Positions 9,284-18,845 of a stretch of DNA of 64,000 nucleotides are shown here, piece after piece. The DNA lies in assembly GCF_034377285.1 (NCBI RefSeq), contig NZ_CP139715.1, positions 4,875,465 to 4,939,464 on the forward strand, in the 5' to 3' direction. Origin of the DNA: Thalassobaculum sp. OXR-137 (lineage in GTDB: Bacteria > Pseudomonadota > Alphaproteobacteria > Thalassobaculales > Thalassobaculaceae). Position 1 is the stretch's first letter; each line of letters begins with the position of its first letter. The translations under genes were made by a program, and so were the position numbers. Below the pieces are notes generated by a model. It searched no databases. It saw only the letters and a list, made by a program, of their open reading frames with translations, and was not told the origin of the DNA.

Positions 9284-10882
9284 CTATCCGCCCTCCTCGG
9301 CGTCCAGCGCCCGGCGCAGGCGGCGGATAATGGCAGCCCGCCCGCGTTCGTCGGCAGCGGCATCCACCTGTTCGGAGATGGCCAGCAGCAGTTTCGACAG
9401 GTCGTTGTGCCAGTCGAGACGGGCGACCTTCTCCGGCGGCAGGCGCCGCGGACGGGCACCCTCGACCACGCAGGTGGCGACGCCGTCCAGATCGTAGAGA
9501 TCGTCCAGTTGCGGCGCGACGATCCGGGTTTCCGGGAAGAGCGAAGCGACCCGCGCCTGCAGCGCCGTCAGCGCGGTCTCTTCGCCGTGGGTCAGGAAGA
9601 TCGTCCCGGACACCGGCCCGCGGTTCTGCAGCCAGGAGACCAGTTCGCTGGCATCGGCATGGCCGGAATACAGGTCGAACAGGCTGATCCGCGCCTTGAC
9701 GTCGATCTCCTCGCCCTGGATCCGGACCCGCTGCGCGCCGTCCAGCAGGATGCGGCCGAGCGTGCCCTGGGCCTGGAAGCCCGCAAGCATCACCGTGGCA
9801 TTGCGCCGCCACAGATGGGCCTTCAGGTGGTGTCGGATGCGCCCGGCATCGCACATCCCGCTGGCGGCGATAACGACGAAGAAGCCGGTGAAGCGGTTGA
9901 TCGCCTTGCTCTGATCGACCGTCTCGGTGAACCGGACCCGGCGGGCGTTCAAGGCGGCGCGCAGCAGATCGCCCTGTTCGATCTCGTCGGCGTGCCGGTC
10001 GAAGATCTCGCTCGCCCGGGTGGCCAGCGGCGAGTCCACGAAGATCGGCGCGGAGGGGATCTCCCCCGACTGCATGAGCAGATGCAGATCGACCAGAAGC
10101 TCCTGGGTCCGCTCCACGGCGAAGGACGGAATGATCAGCGGCCCCTCGACCGCCGCCGCCTTGCGCACCTCCTCGGCGAGCTGGGCCCGGCGCTCGTCGA
10201 CCGAGACGGTCGGCCGCTCCCGGTTGCCATAGGTCGACTCGCAGAACACGTGATCGAGCCCGGTGGGTCCCTGGGGATCGGGATGCAGCAGCTTGAAGCT
10301 GGGGCCGATGTCTCCGGAGAACAGGAGCCGCAGCGGACGCTCGCCCGCTCGGTCGATCTCCAGTTCCAGAGAGGCCGATCCGAGAAGGTGCCCGGCGTTC
10401 CAGAACTGGGCCCGGATCCCGGGCGCCACCGGCGTCCAGGTCTGGTACTCGGCCGGGCGGAACAGGGTGAGGCAGTCCGCAGCGTCGCGCGGGGAATAGA
10501 TCGGGGTGACCGGGTCGCGCCCGCGCTGGGCATTGCGCCGGTTGAGACGCGCCACCTCGACTTCCTGAATGTGCGCGGAATCCGGCAGCATCACCGAGCA
10601 CAGGTCCACGCTCGGCCGGGTGGCATGGATGGGCCCGGCGAAGCCCAGCTTGACCAGTTTCGGCAGAAGGCCGCTGTGGTCGATATGCGCATGGGTCAGC
10701 AGCACCGCGTCGATGGCGGACGGCTCAAACGGGAACGCGCCGTAATTCAGCTCCCGCTCCGACTTGGAGCCCTGGAACAGTCCGCAATCCACCAGGATGC
10801 GCGCCTGTTCGGTCTCCAGCTCGTAGCAGGAGCCGGTGACGCATCGCGCCGCCCCGTGAAACCTGATCTTCACCGACGCCAC
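9284..10882 (-). CDS. Metallo-beta-lactamase/beta-CASP hydrolase
   Basis: 532 residues, GTG start with GAGGAG seven bases upstream. The metal-binding motif LLTHAHIDHSG is at ~residue 60, with DCGLFQG before it. A beta-CASP region follows (VERTQELLVDLHLL, ATVMLAGFQAQGT) and an RNA-metabolising MBL C-terminal motif (FLTHGEE). The family includes RNA-processing exonucleases and CPSF73-like enzymes, so RNA cleavage is the likely chemistry, the target being unknown. It stands alone, facing away from the HlyD-type gene across 286 bases with no other gene. Confidence 0.88.
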   Translation of the reverse strand: MASVKIRFHGAARCVTGSCYELETEQARILVDCGLFQGSKSERELNYGAFPFEPSAIDAVLLTHAHIDHSGLLPKLVKLGFAGPIHATRPSVDLCSVMLPDSAHIQEVEVARLNRRNAQRGRDPVTPIYSPRDAADCLTLFRPAEYQTWTPVAPGIRAQFWNAGHLLGSASLELEIDRAGERPLRLLFSGDIGPSFKLLHPDPQGPTGLDHVFCESTYGNRERPTVSVDERRAQLAEEVRKAAAVEGPLIIPSFAVERTQELLVDLHLLMQSGEIPSAPIFVDSPLATRASEIFDRHADEIEQGDLLRAALNARRVRFTETVDQSKAINRFTGFFVVIAASGMCDAGRIRHHLKAHLWRRNATVMLAGFQAQGTLGRILLDGAQRVRIQGEEIDVKARISLFDLYSGHADASELVSWLQNRGPVSGTIFLTHGEETALTALQARVASLFPETRIVAPQLDDLYDLDGVATCVVEGARPRRLPPEKVARLDWHNDLSKLLLAISEQVDAAADERGRAAIIRRLRRALDAEEGG

Positions 10883-11168
10883 GGACCGCTCCTCGGGCGC
10901 CCGGCGCCGCCGTCCCGTCGATCCGGATTGTTCTCCGCAGAATAGGGGGCTTTCAGAATAACGCTCATCATCCGACCTTCGATGGCTGCCATCCGGCGAC
11001 CTTAGCAGGCCGGAGCCGTCGTGAATTGACGTGCATCAATGCGTCCGCCGTTCCCGATCGGGACTATGATGTCGACGCGTCTCGAGCATCGACGCACGGC
11101 AGCATCGTCGCGGATTCAGAGGATTGTCGGAAGGTCTGTCCCGCAACGGCTTCAGGAAGCGGAATCCC

Positions 11169-12152
11169 ATGAGAAAGAGCCTGCCCGTTCTGGCCCTTAT
11201 TGGCGTCATAGGGGCGCTCGGCGCCTGGTATTGGTACGGTTGGCAGGAGACGTCGCTGCCGGCGGGCCTGGTCAGCGCCAACGGCCGGACCGAGGCCGGG
11301 CGGATCGACATCTCGGCTAAATCCTCCGGCCGCCTGGACGAGGTCCTCGCCCGCGAGGGCGATATGGTCGAGGCCGGTGCCGTCGTCGCCGTGATGGACG
11401 CGGCCGAGGTCGATGCCAGGCTGCGCGAGGCCGAAGCGGTCGTGCGGCAGACCGAAGAGGGGCTGAACGAGGCGCATGCGCTGCTCGCCCAGCGCGAGAG
11501 CGAGCGGGTTTATGCGGAGCGCGAGCTGAACCGGGCGGAACAGCTTGCCGAGCGGGGATACACGCCGGCCGAGACGGTCGATCTGCGCCGGGCGCAGCAT
11601 AAGACGGCCGTCGCCGCGGTCGCCTCCGCCAAGGCCGGCATCGCCCGGGCGAACGCCTCGATCGAGGCCGCCAAGGCAACCGTCGAGCGCATCGCCGCCG
11701 ATCGCGACGACCATTTCCTGCGCGCGCCCAGGGCCGGACGTGTCCAGTATCGCCTGGCCGAACCGGGCGAGATCGTGGCCGCCGGCGGCCGGGTTCTGTC
11801 GCTGCTCGACCTGACCGACGTGTACATGACCGTCTACCTGCCGACCGACGCCGCCGGGCGGCTGCGTTTCGGCGCGGAGGCTCGCCTCGTCTTCGATGCC
11901 GCGCCCGATTACGTGGTGCCGGCCTCGGTGACCTATGTCGCCTCGGAGGCCCAGTTCACCCCGCGCTACGTCGAGACCGCCAGCGAGCGGGAAAAATTGA
12001 TGTTCCGGGTCAAGGTGACGCTCCCACCGGACGTGCTCGAGCGCCACCGGGACGTGGTCAAGACCGGGGTTCCGGGGGTGGCCTATATCCGCCTCGACCC
12101 GTCGGTGCCGTGGCCGGAATCCCTTGCCGTCCGGCTCCCCGATGTCCGCTGA
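11169..12152 (+). CDS. HlyD/YhiI-type membrane fusion protein
   Basis: 327 residues from ATG 11169, preceded by AGGAAG. The N-terminus has one membrane span (MRKSLPVLALIGVIGALGAW). Biotinyl-lipoyl-like halves flank a long coiled coil rich in Ala, Glu and Arg (~residues 75-185), with the barrel domain after LRAPRAGRVQY. The family bridges an inner-membrane ABC exporter to the outer membrane. The gene overlaps the downstream ABC gene by 11 bases, so translation is coupled. Together with the next two genes it forms a YhiI-RbbA-YhhJ-like exporter. Confidence 0.9.
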   Translation: MRKSLPVLALIGVIGALGAWYWYGWQETSLPAGLVSANGRTEAGRIDISAKSSGRLDEVLAREGDMVEAGAVVAVMDAAEVDARLREAEAVVRQTEEGLNEAHALLAQRESERVYAERELNRAEQLAERGYTPAETVDLRRAQHKTAVAAVASAKAGIARANASIEAAKATVERIAADRDDHFLRAPRAGRVQYRLAEPGEIVAAGGRVLSLLDLTDVYMTVYLPTDAAGRLRFGAEARLVFDAAPDYVVPASVTYVASEAQFTPRYVETASEREKLMFRVKVTLPPDVLERHRDVVKTGVPGVAYIRLDPSVPWPESLAVRLPDVR

Positions 12153-14889
12153 CCCGGAGCCCTGCATCCGTCTGGAGGGTGTGCGGCACCGGTACGGCAC
12201 CACCGAGGCGCTGGCCGACATTTCGCTCTCCCTCATGCCGGGCCGGACTCTCGGACTGATCGGACCGGACGGGGTCGGCAAGTCCACCCTCCTCGGCCTG
12301 ATCGCCGGCATCCGCCGCAGCCAGCAGGGCACCGTCACCGTCCTCGGCGCCGATATGACGCAAGCCGGCGGGCGCGCCGACGTCTGCGGCCGGATCGCCT
12401 ACATGCCCCAGGGGCTGGGGCGAAACCTCTATTCGACGCTCTCGGTGGCGGAGAATGTCGACTTCTTCGCCAGGCTCTACGGCCAGCCGCCGCAGGAACG
12501 CGAGCGGCGCATCGACGACTTGCTCCAGGCGACCGGGATCGCCGACTTCAGGGACCGGCCGGCCGGCAAGCTGTCCGGCGGGATGAAGCAGAAACTCGCC
12601 CTGTGCTGCGCCCTGGTGCACGACCCGGACCTGATGATCCTGGACGAGCCCACGACCGGCATCGACCCGCTGTCGCGCGTGCAGTTCTGGCGGCTGATCG
12701 ACCGCATCCGGGCGCGGCGACCGGGGATGACCCTGGTGGTGGCGACCGCCCAGATGTCGGAGGCCGAGATGTTCGATACGATCCTCGCCCTGGACCGCGG
12801 CCGGGCCATCGCCCGCAGCTCGGTGTCCGAGATCCTGGCGCGGACGGGGACCGCGACGCTGGACGATGCGTTCCTGGCGCTGCTGCCGGAGGCGACGTCC
12901 GGCCGGGACGGCGCCGTCTCCCCGCCCCGCCCCTCGACTGCCGGACCGCCCGCGATCGAGGCCGAGGGTCTGGTCAAGCGGTTCGGCGATTTCACCGCCG
13001 TCGACGGCGTCAGCTTCCGGATCGAGGCGGGGGAGATCTTCGGCTTCCTCGGCTCGAACGGCTGCGGCAAAACCACGACCATGAAGATGCTCACCGGCCT
13101 CCTGGCGCCGACGGAAGGGGAGGCCCGACTGTTCGGCACCCCGGTGAGCGTGCAGTCCGGCGCGATGAAGCAGCGGGTCGGCTACATGTCCCAGTCCTTC
13201 TCGCTCTACGGCGAGCTGTCGACCCGCCAGAACCTGGAGATGCACGCGGACCTGTTCGGACTTTCCCCCGATCGCAAGCGCCATCGGGTGGCGGAGCTGC
13301 TGGAGCAGTTCGACCTCGCCACCGTCGCCGGATCGCGGCCGGACCGCCTGCCGGTCGGCGTGCGTCAGCGGCTGCAACTGGCGGTCGCCGTGCTGCACGA
13401 ACCGGATATGCTGATCCTCGACGAGCCGACGAGCGGCGTCGACCCGATCGCCCGCGACCGGTTCTGGGAACTGCTCTACGACCTGTCCCGCAAGCGCGGG
13501 GTGACGATCTTCATCTCCACCCATCTGATGGAGGAAGTCACCCGCTGCGACCGGGTCTCCCTGATGCATGCGGGTCGGGTCCTGGCCGTCGGTACGCCCG
13601 AGGCGTTGCGGCAGCGGCAGGAGGCGCCGACGATCGAGGCGGCCTTCATCCGATACCTGGAACAGGCCGCCGGCGACGGCGACGATCCCGCTCCGGCCCA
13701 CCCCGTCCCTGTGGCCGCCGCCCCGCCCGCCGAGGCGAATAAGGCCGACCGGCCCGCCGGATACTTCTCCCTGAGGCGCTGCTGGGCCTTCGCCCGGCGC
13801 GAAGCGCTGGAGCTGCTGCGCGACCGGATCCTGCTGACCTTCGCCCTGCTCGGCCCGCTGATCCTGATGCTGGCGATGGGATACGGCGTGTCTTTCGACG
13901 TGGACAGCCTGACCTATGCCGCGCTGGACCAGGACAGGTCGCCGGAAAGCCGCATGGTGCTGCGGCAGCTCTCCAGTTCACCCTATTTCGAGGAAGGGCC
14001 GGAATTGGCCGATTTCGCCGATCTCGACCGGCAGATGGGTGCCGGCCGGATCGCCCTCGCCCTCGTGGTGCCGCCGGGCTTCGGCCGCGACCTGCTCGCC
14101 GGACACACCCCGGAAGTGGCGGCATGGCTGGACGGCGCCAACACGATCCGCGCGGAAACCATCCGCGGCTATGTGGAGGCGGCGTTCCAGGGCTTCCTGG
14201 CGGAGCTGGTCCTGACCGAGACCGGTGCTCCGGCGCCGCGCGCCCCGGTCACCGTCGAAACCCGGTTCCGCTACAACCAGGCCTTCCGCTCGACCGACGC
14301 GATCTCGCCGGGCGTGCTGATGATGCTGCTGATGATGATCCCCGCCATGCTCACCGCCCTCGGCGTCGTCCGGGAGAAGGAGCTCGGCTCGATCACCAAT
14401 TTCTATGCCGCGCCGGTGCGCCGGCTCGAGTTCCTGATCGGCAAGCAGCTTCCCTATATCGCGGTGGCGATGGTGAGCCTCGCCTCGCTGGTCGCCCTCA
14501 TGCGCAGCCTCTTCGGGGTCCCCTTCGCCGGCAGCCCGATCGCCCTCCTCGTGGGTGCCGCGCTGTACACCACTGCGGCGACCGCCTTCGGGCTGGTGGT
14601 CTCGACCTTCGTGCGCTCGCAGATCGCGGCGATCTTCGCCACGGCGATCATCGTCATGATCCCAGCGGTCAATTTCTCCGGCATGATGTACCCCGCGTCG
14701 GGGCTTGAAGGGGCGGCCCGGGTGATCGGCCACGCCTTTCCGTCGCTCTATTTCCAGAACATCGCCACCGGCGTGTTCAACAAGGGGCTGGACCTCGGCC
14801 AGCTCTACCGCAACCACGCCATCCTCGCGGCCTTCGTCGTGGCCTATTGGTGCGCCGCCTCGGTCCTGCTGCGCAAGCAGGAGGACTGA
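12142..14889 (+). CDS. Double-ATPase ABC transporter fused to ABC-2 permease (RbbA-like)
   Basis: 915 residues. Two nucleotide-binding domains come first: Walker A GPDGVGKST with signature LSGGMKQKL, then GSNGCGKTT. The second signature reads LPVGVRQRL, so its LSGG is degenerate and the two ATP sites are probably unequal. A third part from ~residue 540 is an ABC-2 permease with about six membrane spans. This layout matches RbbA/YhiH fused transporters. Start 12142 lies inside the end of the HlyD gene. The permease gene follows after one base. Substrate unknown. Confidence 0.9.
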   Translation: MSADPEPCIRLEGVRHRYGTTEALADISLSLMPGRTLGLIGPDGVGKSTLLGLIAGIRRSQQGTVTVLGADMTQAGGRADVCGRIAYMPQGLGRNLYSTLSVAENVDFFARLYGQPPQERERRIDDLLQATGIADFRDRPAGKLSGGMKQKLALCCALVHDPDLMILDEPTTGIDPLSRVQFWRLIDRIRARRPGMTLVVATAQMSEAEMFDTILALDRGRAIARSSVSEILARTGTATLDDAFLALLPEATSGRDGAVSPPRPSTAGPPAIEAEGLVKRFGDFTAVDGVSFRIEAGEIFGFLGSNGCGKTTTMKMLTGLLAPTEGEARLFGTPVSVQSGAMKQRVGYMSQSFSLYGELSTRQNLEMHADLFGLSPDRKRHRVAELLEQFDLATVAGSRPDRLPVGVRQRLQLAVAVLHEPDMLILDEPTSGVDPIARDRFWELLYDLSRKRGVTIFISTHLMEEVTRCDRVSLMHAGRVLAVGTPEALRQRQEAPTIEAAFIRYLEQAAGDGDDPAPAHPVPVAAAPPAEANKADRPAGYFSLRRCWAFARREALELLRDRILLTFALLGPLILMLAMGYGVSFDVDSLTYAALDQDRSPESRMVLRQLSSSPYFEEGPELADFADLDRQMGAGRIALALVVPPGFGRDLLAGHTPEVAAWLDGANTIRAETIRGYVEAAFQGFLAELVLTETGAPAPRAPVTVETRFRYNQAFRSTDAISPGVLMMLLMMIPAMLTALGVVREKELGSITNFYAAPVRRLEFLIGKQLPYIAVAMVSLASLVALMRSLFGVPFAGSPIALLVGAALYTTAATAFGLVVSTFVRSQIAAIFATAIIVMIPAVNFSGMMYPASGLEGAARVIGHAFPSLYFQNIATGVFNKGLDLGQLYRNHAILAAFVVAYWCAASVLLRKQED

Positions 14890-14890
14890 G

Positions 14891-16033
14891 ATGCCGCGCC
14901 CGCCGGACTCGCGCCTGCTTCAGAACACGGTCCGCCTCGGCGTGAAGGAACTCTACAGCCTGTCGCGCGACGTCGTCCTGCTGGGGCTCATCGCCTATAC
15001 CTTCACCCTGGCGATCTACACGGTCGCGCGCGGCCAGCAGACCGACCTGCGCAATGCCTCGGTGGCGGTGGTGGACGAGGACCGCTCGGTCCTGTCGCAG
15101 CGGATCCGCGGCGCCCTGCTGCCGCCGCATTTCCAGCCGGCCGATCTGATCGGCATCGACAGACTCGACCCGGTGCTGGACAGCGGCCGCGCCTCCTTCG
15201 TCCTCGACATTCCGCCCGGCCTGGAGGCCGATGTGCTGGCCGGGCGCAACCCGACGATCCAGCTCAATGTCGACGCCACGGCCATGACCCTCGCCGGCAA
15301 CGGCACGCGCTACATTCAGAGCATCGTCCAGGCGGAGGTTGCGGGCTTGCTGGGGCGCGGGCAGGAGACCGCCCGCGCACCGGCGGTCCTGACCGTGCGC
15401 GCCAAGTTCAACCCGAACCTCGAGACAAGCTGGTTCACCTCGGTCATGCAGATCGTGAACAACCTGACGATCCTGGCGGTGATCCTCTCCGGTGCCGCGG
15501 TGATCCGCGAGCGCGAGCACGGCACGTTGGAGCATCTGCTGGCCATGCCGGTCCGGCCGGCCGAGATCGTACTGGCGAAGATCTGGGCGAACGGGCTGGT
15601 GATCGTCCTGGCGGCGGTGCTGTCGCTGAAGCTCGTGGTCGAGGGCGGGCTCGGCGTGCCGGTGGCGGGCTCGATCGGGCTCTTCGCCCTCGGGGCGGCC
15701 GTCTATCTCTTCGCGATCACATCGCTGGGGATCATGCTGTCGACCATCGCGACGACGATGCCGCAGTTCGGGCTTCTGTCGATCCCGGTCTTCGTGGTGC
15801 TGAACCTGCTGTCGGGAGCCACCACGCCGCTGGAGAGCATGCCGGAGCCGTTGCGCACGATCATGCACGCCTCGCCGGCCACCCATTTCGTGAAGTTCTC
15901 CCAGGCGGTGCTGTATCGCGACGCCGGGATCGAGATCGTCTGGCCGCAGCTGCTGACGGTCGCCGCGATCGGCGCGGTCTTTTTCGTCTGCGCCCTGCTC
16001 CGCTTCCGCAGCACCGTCGCCGCCGCCCGATAG
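14891..16033 (+). CDS. ABC-2 type permease (YhhJ-like)
   Basis: 380 residues with an N-terminal membrane span, a large periplasmic loop (~residues 50-180) and five further spans at the C-terminus. The last part holds the ABC-2 landmark HASPATHFVKFSQAVLYRD. It is the second membrane half for the RbbA-like protein encoded one base upstream, and the last gene of the export operon. The stop lies 47 bases from the convergent end of bciA. Confidence 0.9.
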   Translation: MPRPPDSRLLQNTVRLGVKELYSLSRDVVLLGLIAYTFTLAIYTVARGQQTDLRNASVAVVDEDRSVLSQRIRGALLPPHFQPADLIGIDRLDPVLDSGRASFVLDIPPGLEADVLAGRNPTIQLNVDATAMTLAGNGTRYIQSIVQAEVAGLLGRGQETARAPAVLTVRAKFNPNLETSWFTSVMQIVNNLTILAVILSGAAVIREREHGTLEHLLAMPVRPAEIVLAKIWANGLVIVLAAVLSLKLVVEGGLGVPVAGSIGLFALGAAVYLFAITSLGIMLSTIATTMPQFGLLSIPVFVVLNLLSGATTPLESMPEPLRTIMHASPATHFVKFSQAVLYRDAGIEIVWPQLLTVAAIGAVFFVCALLRFRSTVAAAR

Positions 16034-16624
16034 TCGGGCAGCCGGCTGCAGTGATGCCGCCCCTACTTTGACGCCGACCATCAAAAAACCGCGTGTTCCC
16101 CAAGATCGACCGACGCCTCTTGGGCTATGACCTCCGCATAGAAATCGAAAAGCGTGTCCGTGCCCGTGGACGGTGTCGCCTCTGCGTCGTAGCGACCCGT
16201 CGCCGGATCGAGAACCAGCATCGACTCGGTGGCGTAGTACCGACCGATCCGAGCCAGTTCGACCTTGTCGCGCAGACGCCGCGAGACCGTTCCCAGCACA
16301 CTCAGAACCACGATAGCGGCGTCCAGCAGCCCGATCGGCACCCGCCGCACACGCGGCGCCTGCTTGAGCAGTTCGAACAGCCGATCGCCTTGCTCCAGGG
16401 GCGTGATCGCGGGGCCCGGCCCGCCAATCGGAAGCACCCGATTCCACAGAGACCGGTCGTCGAGACAGTCCGCGAGGTAATTTGCCAGATCCCTGTCGCT
16501 GATCGGCTTGCAGGCCGTCAGCCGGCCATCCCCGAAGACAAGATACGGCTTTCCGCGCCGCACCTGTCAATGCCGCCCGTAATTTCCCCAGAAGCGCCGA
16601 AGTAAATTTCCCCAGTTTCGCCGG

Positions 16625-17497
16625 TCAGGTTGTCGCGGTGATGTGGTCGTTTTTGGGCGGCCGTCCCCTTGGCCGTCGTAGCGGTGCTGGGGTCGGCGGT
16701 GTGATGGTAGCCTTGGAGCGGACGTGCTCGGGCATGAGGTCGGCGTGCTGGCGCAACCGGTAGCTGGAGCCTTCGATCTGGATGACCAGAGCATGATGCA
16801 GCAGGCGGTCGAGGAGTGCGGTGGCGACGACCGGGTCTCCGAACACCTCGCCCCATTCGGCAAAGCCGCGGTTGGAGGTCAGGACCATCGCACCACGCTC
16901 GTATCGGGCGTTGACCAGCTGGAAGAACAGGTTGCCACCCCCAGGAACGACGGGCAGGTAGCCGATCTCGTCAACGATCAGCAGAGCCGGTCGACAGAAG
17001 AAGCGTATGCGTTCCGTCAGCCGTCCCTCGCGCTCGGCGCGGGCGAGTTGCCCGAGCAGGTCGGCGAGTGTGCAAAAGTAGACACTGCGCCCTGCCTTCA
17101 CCGCCTCGACGCCGAGGGCGATGGCCAGATGGCTCTTGCCGGTGCCGGGCGGGCCGAGGAAGTGGACGACCTCGCAGCGACCGATAAAGCCGAGTTGTGC
17201 GAGGGTGAGGATACGATCGCGGTCGAGCGACGGCTGGAAGGAGAAGTCGAACCCTGAGAGCGTCTTGATGGTCGCCAGTCGGCCCATGCGCAGGGCCGTC
17301 TTGATGCGGCTGTTCTCGCGCAGGGTCAGTTCCTCGGCGAGCAGCATGTCGATGGCCTCCAGAGCACCGATCTCCCCGTGCTCGAGGCGGCGCACGACCT
17401 GATCGAGGGCTTCCAGGGCGCGTGGCATTTTCAGACCGACCAGATCGTGGCGGATCCGCTCCAGGGTCGACGGGGTCAGATCACCTGGAGCGCTCAT
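16625..17497 (-). CDS. istB: IS21 helper ATPase IstB
   Basis: 290 residues; AAA+ ATPase with Walker A GPPGTGKSHLAIAL and Walker B ALLIVDEIGYLP, related to DnaC. IstB works with IstA to choose targets and activate strand transfer. The start ATG overlaps the istA stop as ATGA. The C-terminus has a basic tail (RRPRGRPPKN). The protein is identical to that of copy 2. Confidence 0.95.
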   Translation of the reverse strand: MSAPGDLTPSTLERIRHDLVGLKMPRALEALDQVVRRLEHGEIGALEAIDMLLAEELTLRENSRIKTALRMGRLATIKTLSGFDFSFQPSLDRDRILTLAQLGFIGRCEVVHFLGPPGTGKSHLAIALGVEAVKAGRSVYFCTLADLLGQLARAEREGRLTERIRFFCRPALLIVDEIGYLPVVPGGGNLFFQLVNARYERGAMVLTSNRGFAEWGEVFGDPVVATALLDRLLHHALVIQIEGSSYRLRQHADLMPEHVRSKATITPPTPAPLRRPRGRPPKNDHITATT

Positions 17498-18762
17498 GAC
17501 CGGCACTCCCGGGCAAGACGGCGAGCGACAGCGTCGTAGAACTCCAGGGAGCGCTGAGCGACCACGTCGCCGGTTCGGCTGACGACCACATCTCCGTCGG
17601 CTCCACGTCTTCGTCCTGTGGAGCCCCCTCCTTTTCGGTGTCCAGGAGCCACCCGGCGCTGGTGGCGGCCTTCCAGGACCGGATGGGTCGCGATCAACGT
17701 GCCGTCCTCGAAGATCCTGATCTCCTGGGCGAGCGTGTGCACCTCGACCGTGCGCCGCCGGGTGGCATCCGGAACGCTGTAGAAGTTGCCACCGACGCTT
17801 ACCATCCCTTCCCGGGAGATCCGTCGCTCCAGACGTAGTACGGAGCGGAACGGCGCCAGAGGCAGAACCAGCAGGTGCGGCTTCTCCTCGGCGAACGCCT
17901 CGTTCACGACCCGCCGGGTTGTGGCATGCACCCTGGGATTGGCGACACTGTCCAGCCAGCGCCGCAGCTGCTCGTTCAGATCGTCCAGGTTGCGGAACGA
18001 ACGGGCCAAGAAGAAGTCCTCGCGGATGTATCGGAACGGCCGCTCGACCTTGCCCTTGGTCTTGGCCCGGTAGGGCTGGCACGCGCGCGGGTGGAAGCCA
18101 TAGTGGCGGGCCAGATCCACAAGGGCCCTGTTGTAGACGATGCCGCGCGGCTCCCCGTCAGCAGCTTCGCCGATCACCGCCGTCTTCATGCGGTCGTAGA
18201 GAAGCTCGCGTGGCACGCCGCCGATCGCGTCGAAGGCGGCGACGTGGCAGCGCAGCACTGTCGCTAGGTCCTGATGGGCGACGAACCGTGCCCAGATCAG
18301 GCGGCTATGCCCCAGGACCAGCGAGAACAGCCACACGATCCGCGGCTGTTCCGGCTCATCGGTGAACACCACCTGGAACTGAGCAAAGTCGACCTGTCCT
18401 TGCTGACCGGGAGGTGTCTCGAAGCGGATCTCATAACCCGGTGTCGGCGCGGGACGGATATCACGCAGATAATCCGTCACCGCCGTATAGCCGCCGCTAT
18501 AGCCGAGGTCCCGCAATTCTCGCAGCAGCCGGGCGCCGGTCAGGCCAGGCCACGTCATCACGCGTTCGCGCAGATAGGGGGTGTACGGATCCAGCAGACG
18601 TGACCGTGGCCTGCGTGGGCCATAGCTCGGTGGCTCCAGGCCGCGCTCGATGTAGCGACGAACGGTCTTGCGGTCGAACCCGCTCTCCCGTGCGATCGCC
18701 GATATAGACAGCCCCTGCCGATGCAGTTCCAAGATCATGAGCATCTCTCCCAGTTTGATCAC
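17494..18762 (-). CDS. istA: IS21 transposase IstA
   Basis: 422 residues from GTG 18762. An N-terminal helix-turn-helix (AIARESGFDRKTVRRYI) is followed by a DDE integrase core: Asp in GQVDFAQFQVVF, Asp in LLYDRMKTAV, Glu in KGKVERPFRYI. The GTG is preceded by GAGAGGAG at 7-base spacing. An open frame extends 29 codons further upstream but runs through a 36-bp perfect palindrome and is unlikely to be coding. The sequence is identical to that of copy 2. Confidence 0.93.
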   Translation of the reverse strand: MIKLGEMLMILELHRQGLSISAIARESGFDRKTVRRYIERGLEPPSYGPRRPRSRLLDPYTPYLRERVMTWPGLTGARLLRELRDLGYSGGYTAVTDYLRDIRPAPTPGYEIRFETPPGQQGQVDFAQFQVVFTDEPEQPRIVWLFSLVLGHSRLIWARFVAHQDLATVLRCHVAAFDAIGGVPRELLYDRMKTAVIGEAADGEPRGIVYNRALVDLARHYGFHPRACQPYRAKTKGKVERPFRYIREDFFLARSFRNLDDLNEQLRRWLDSVANPRVHATTRRVVNEAFAEEKPHLLVLPLAPFRSVLRLERRISREGMVSVGGNFYSVPDATRRRTVEVHTLAQEIRIFEDGTLIATHPVLEGRHQRRVAPGHRKGGGSTGRRRGADGDVVVSRTGDVVAQRSLEFYDAVARRLARECRS

Positions 18763-18769
18763 CGCCGAA

Positions 18770-18845
18770 CTCCTCTCGCCGACCGAGAGGAGCATCGGCA
18801 ACTCGCCGCCGCCGGTCATCCGGGGCGCGCCCCGGATGACCGGCG
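18770..18845 (-). promoter_or_regulatory. IS21 leader: 36-bp palindrome and SD-sequestering hairpin
   Basis: 18810-18845 is a perfect 36-bp palindrome centred on GGGGCGCGCCCC. Closer to istA, 18770-18792 is a 9-bp stem with a 5-base loop whose 3' arm (CGAGAGGAG) contains the istA Shine-Dalgarno sequence. In RNA the stem would hide the ribosome site. The same arrangement is in copy 2. Confidence 0.7.

Noticed and set aside
17498..18082. Upstream extension of istB to a 485-codon frame
   Set aside because: It runs through istA in another frame; the ATG that overlaps the istA stop gives the normal IstB length.
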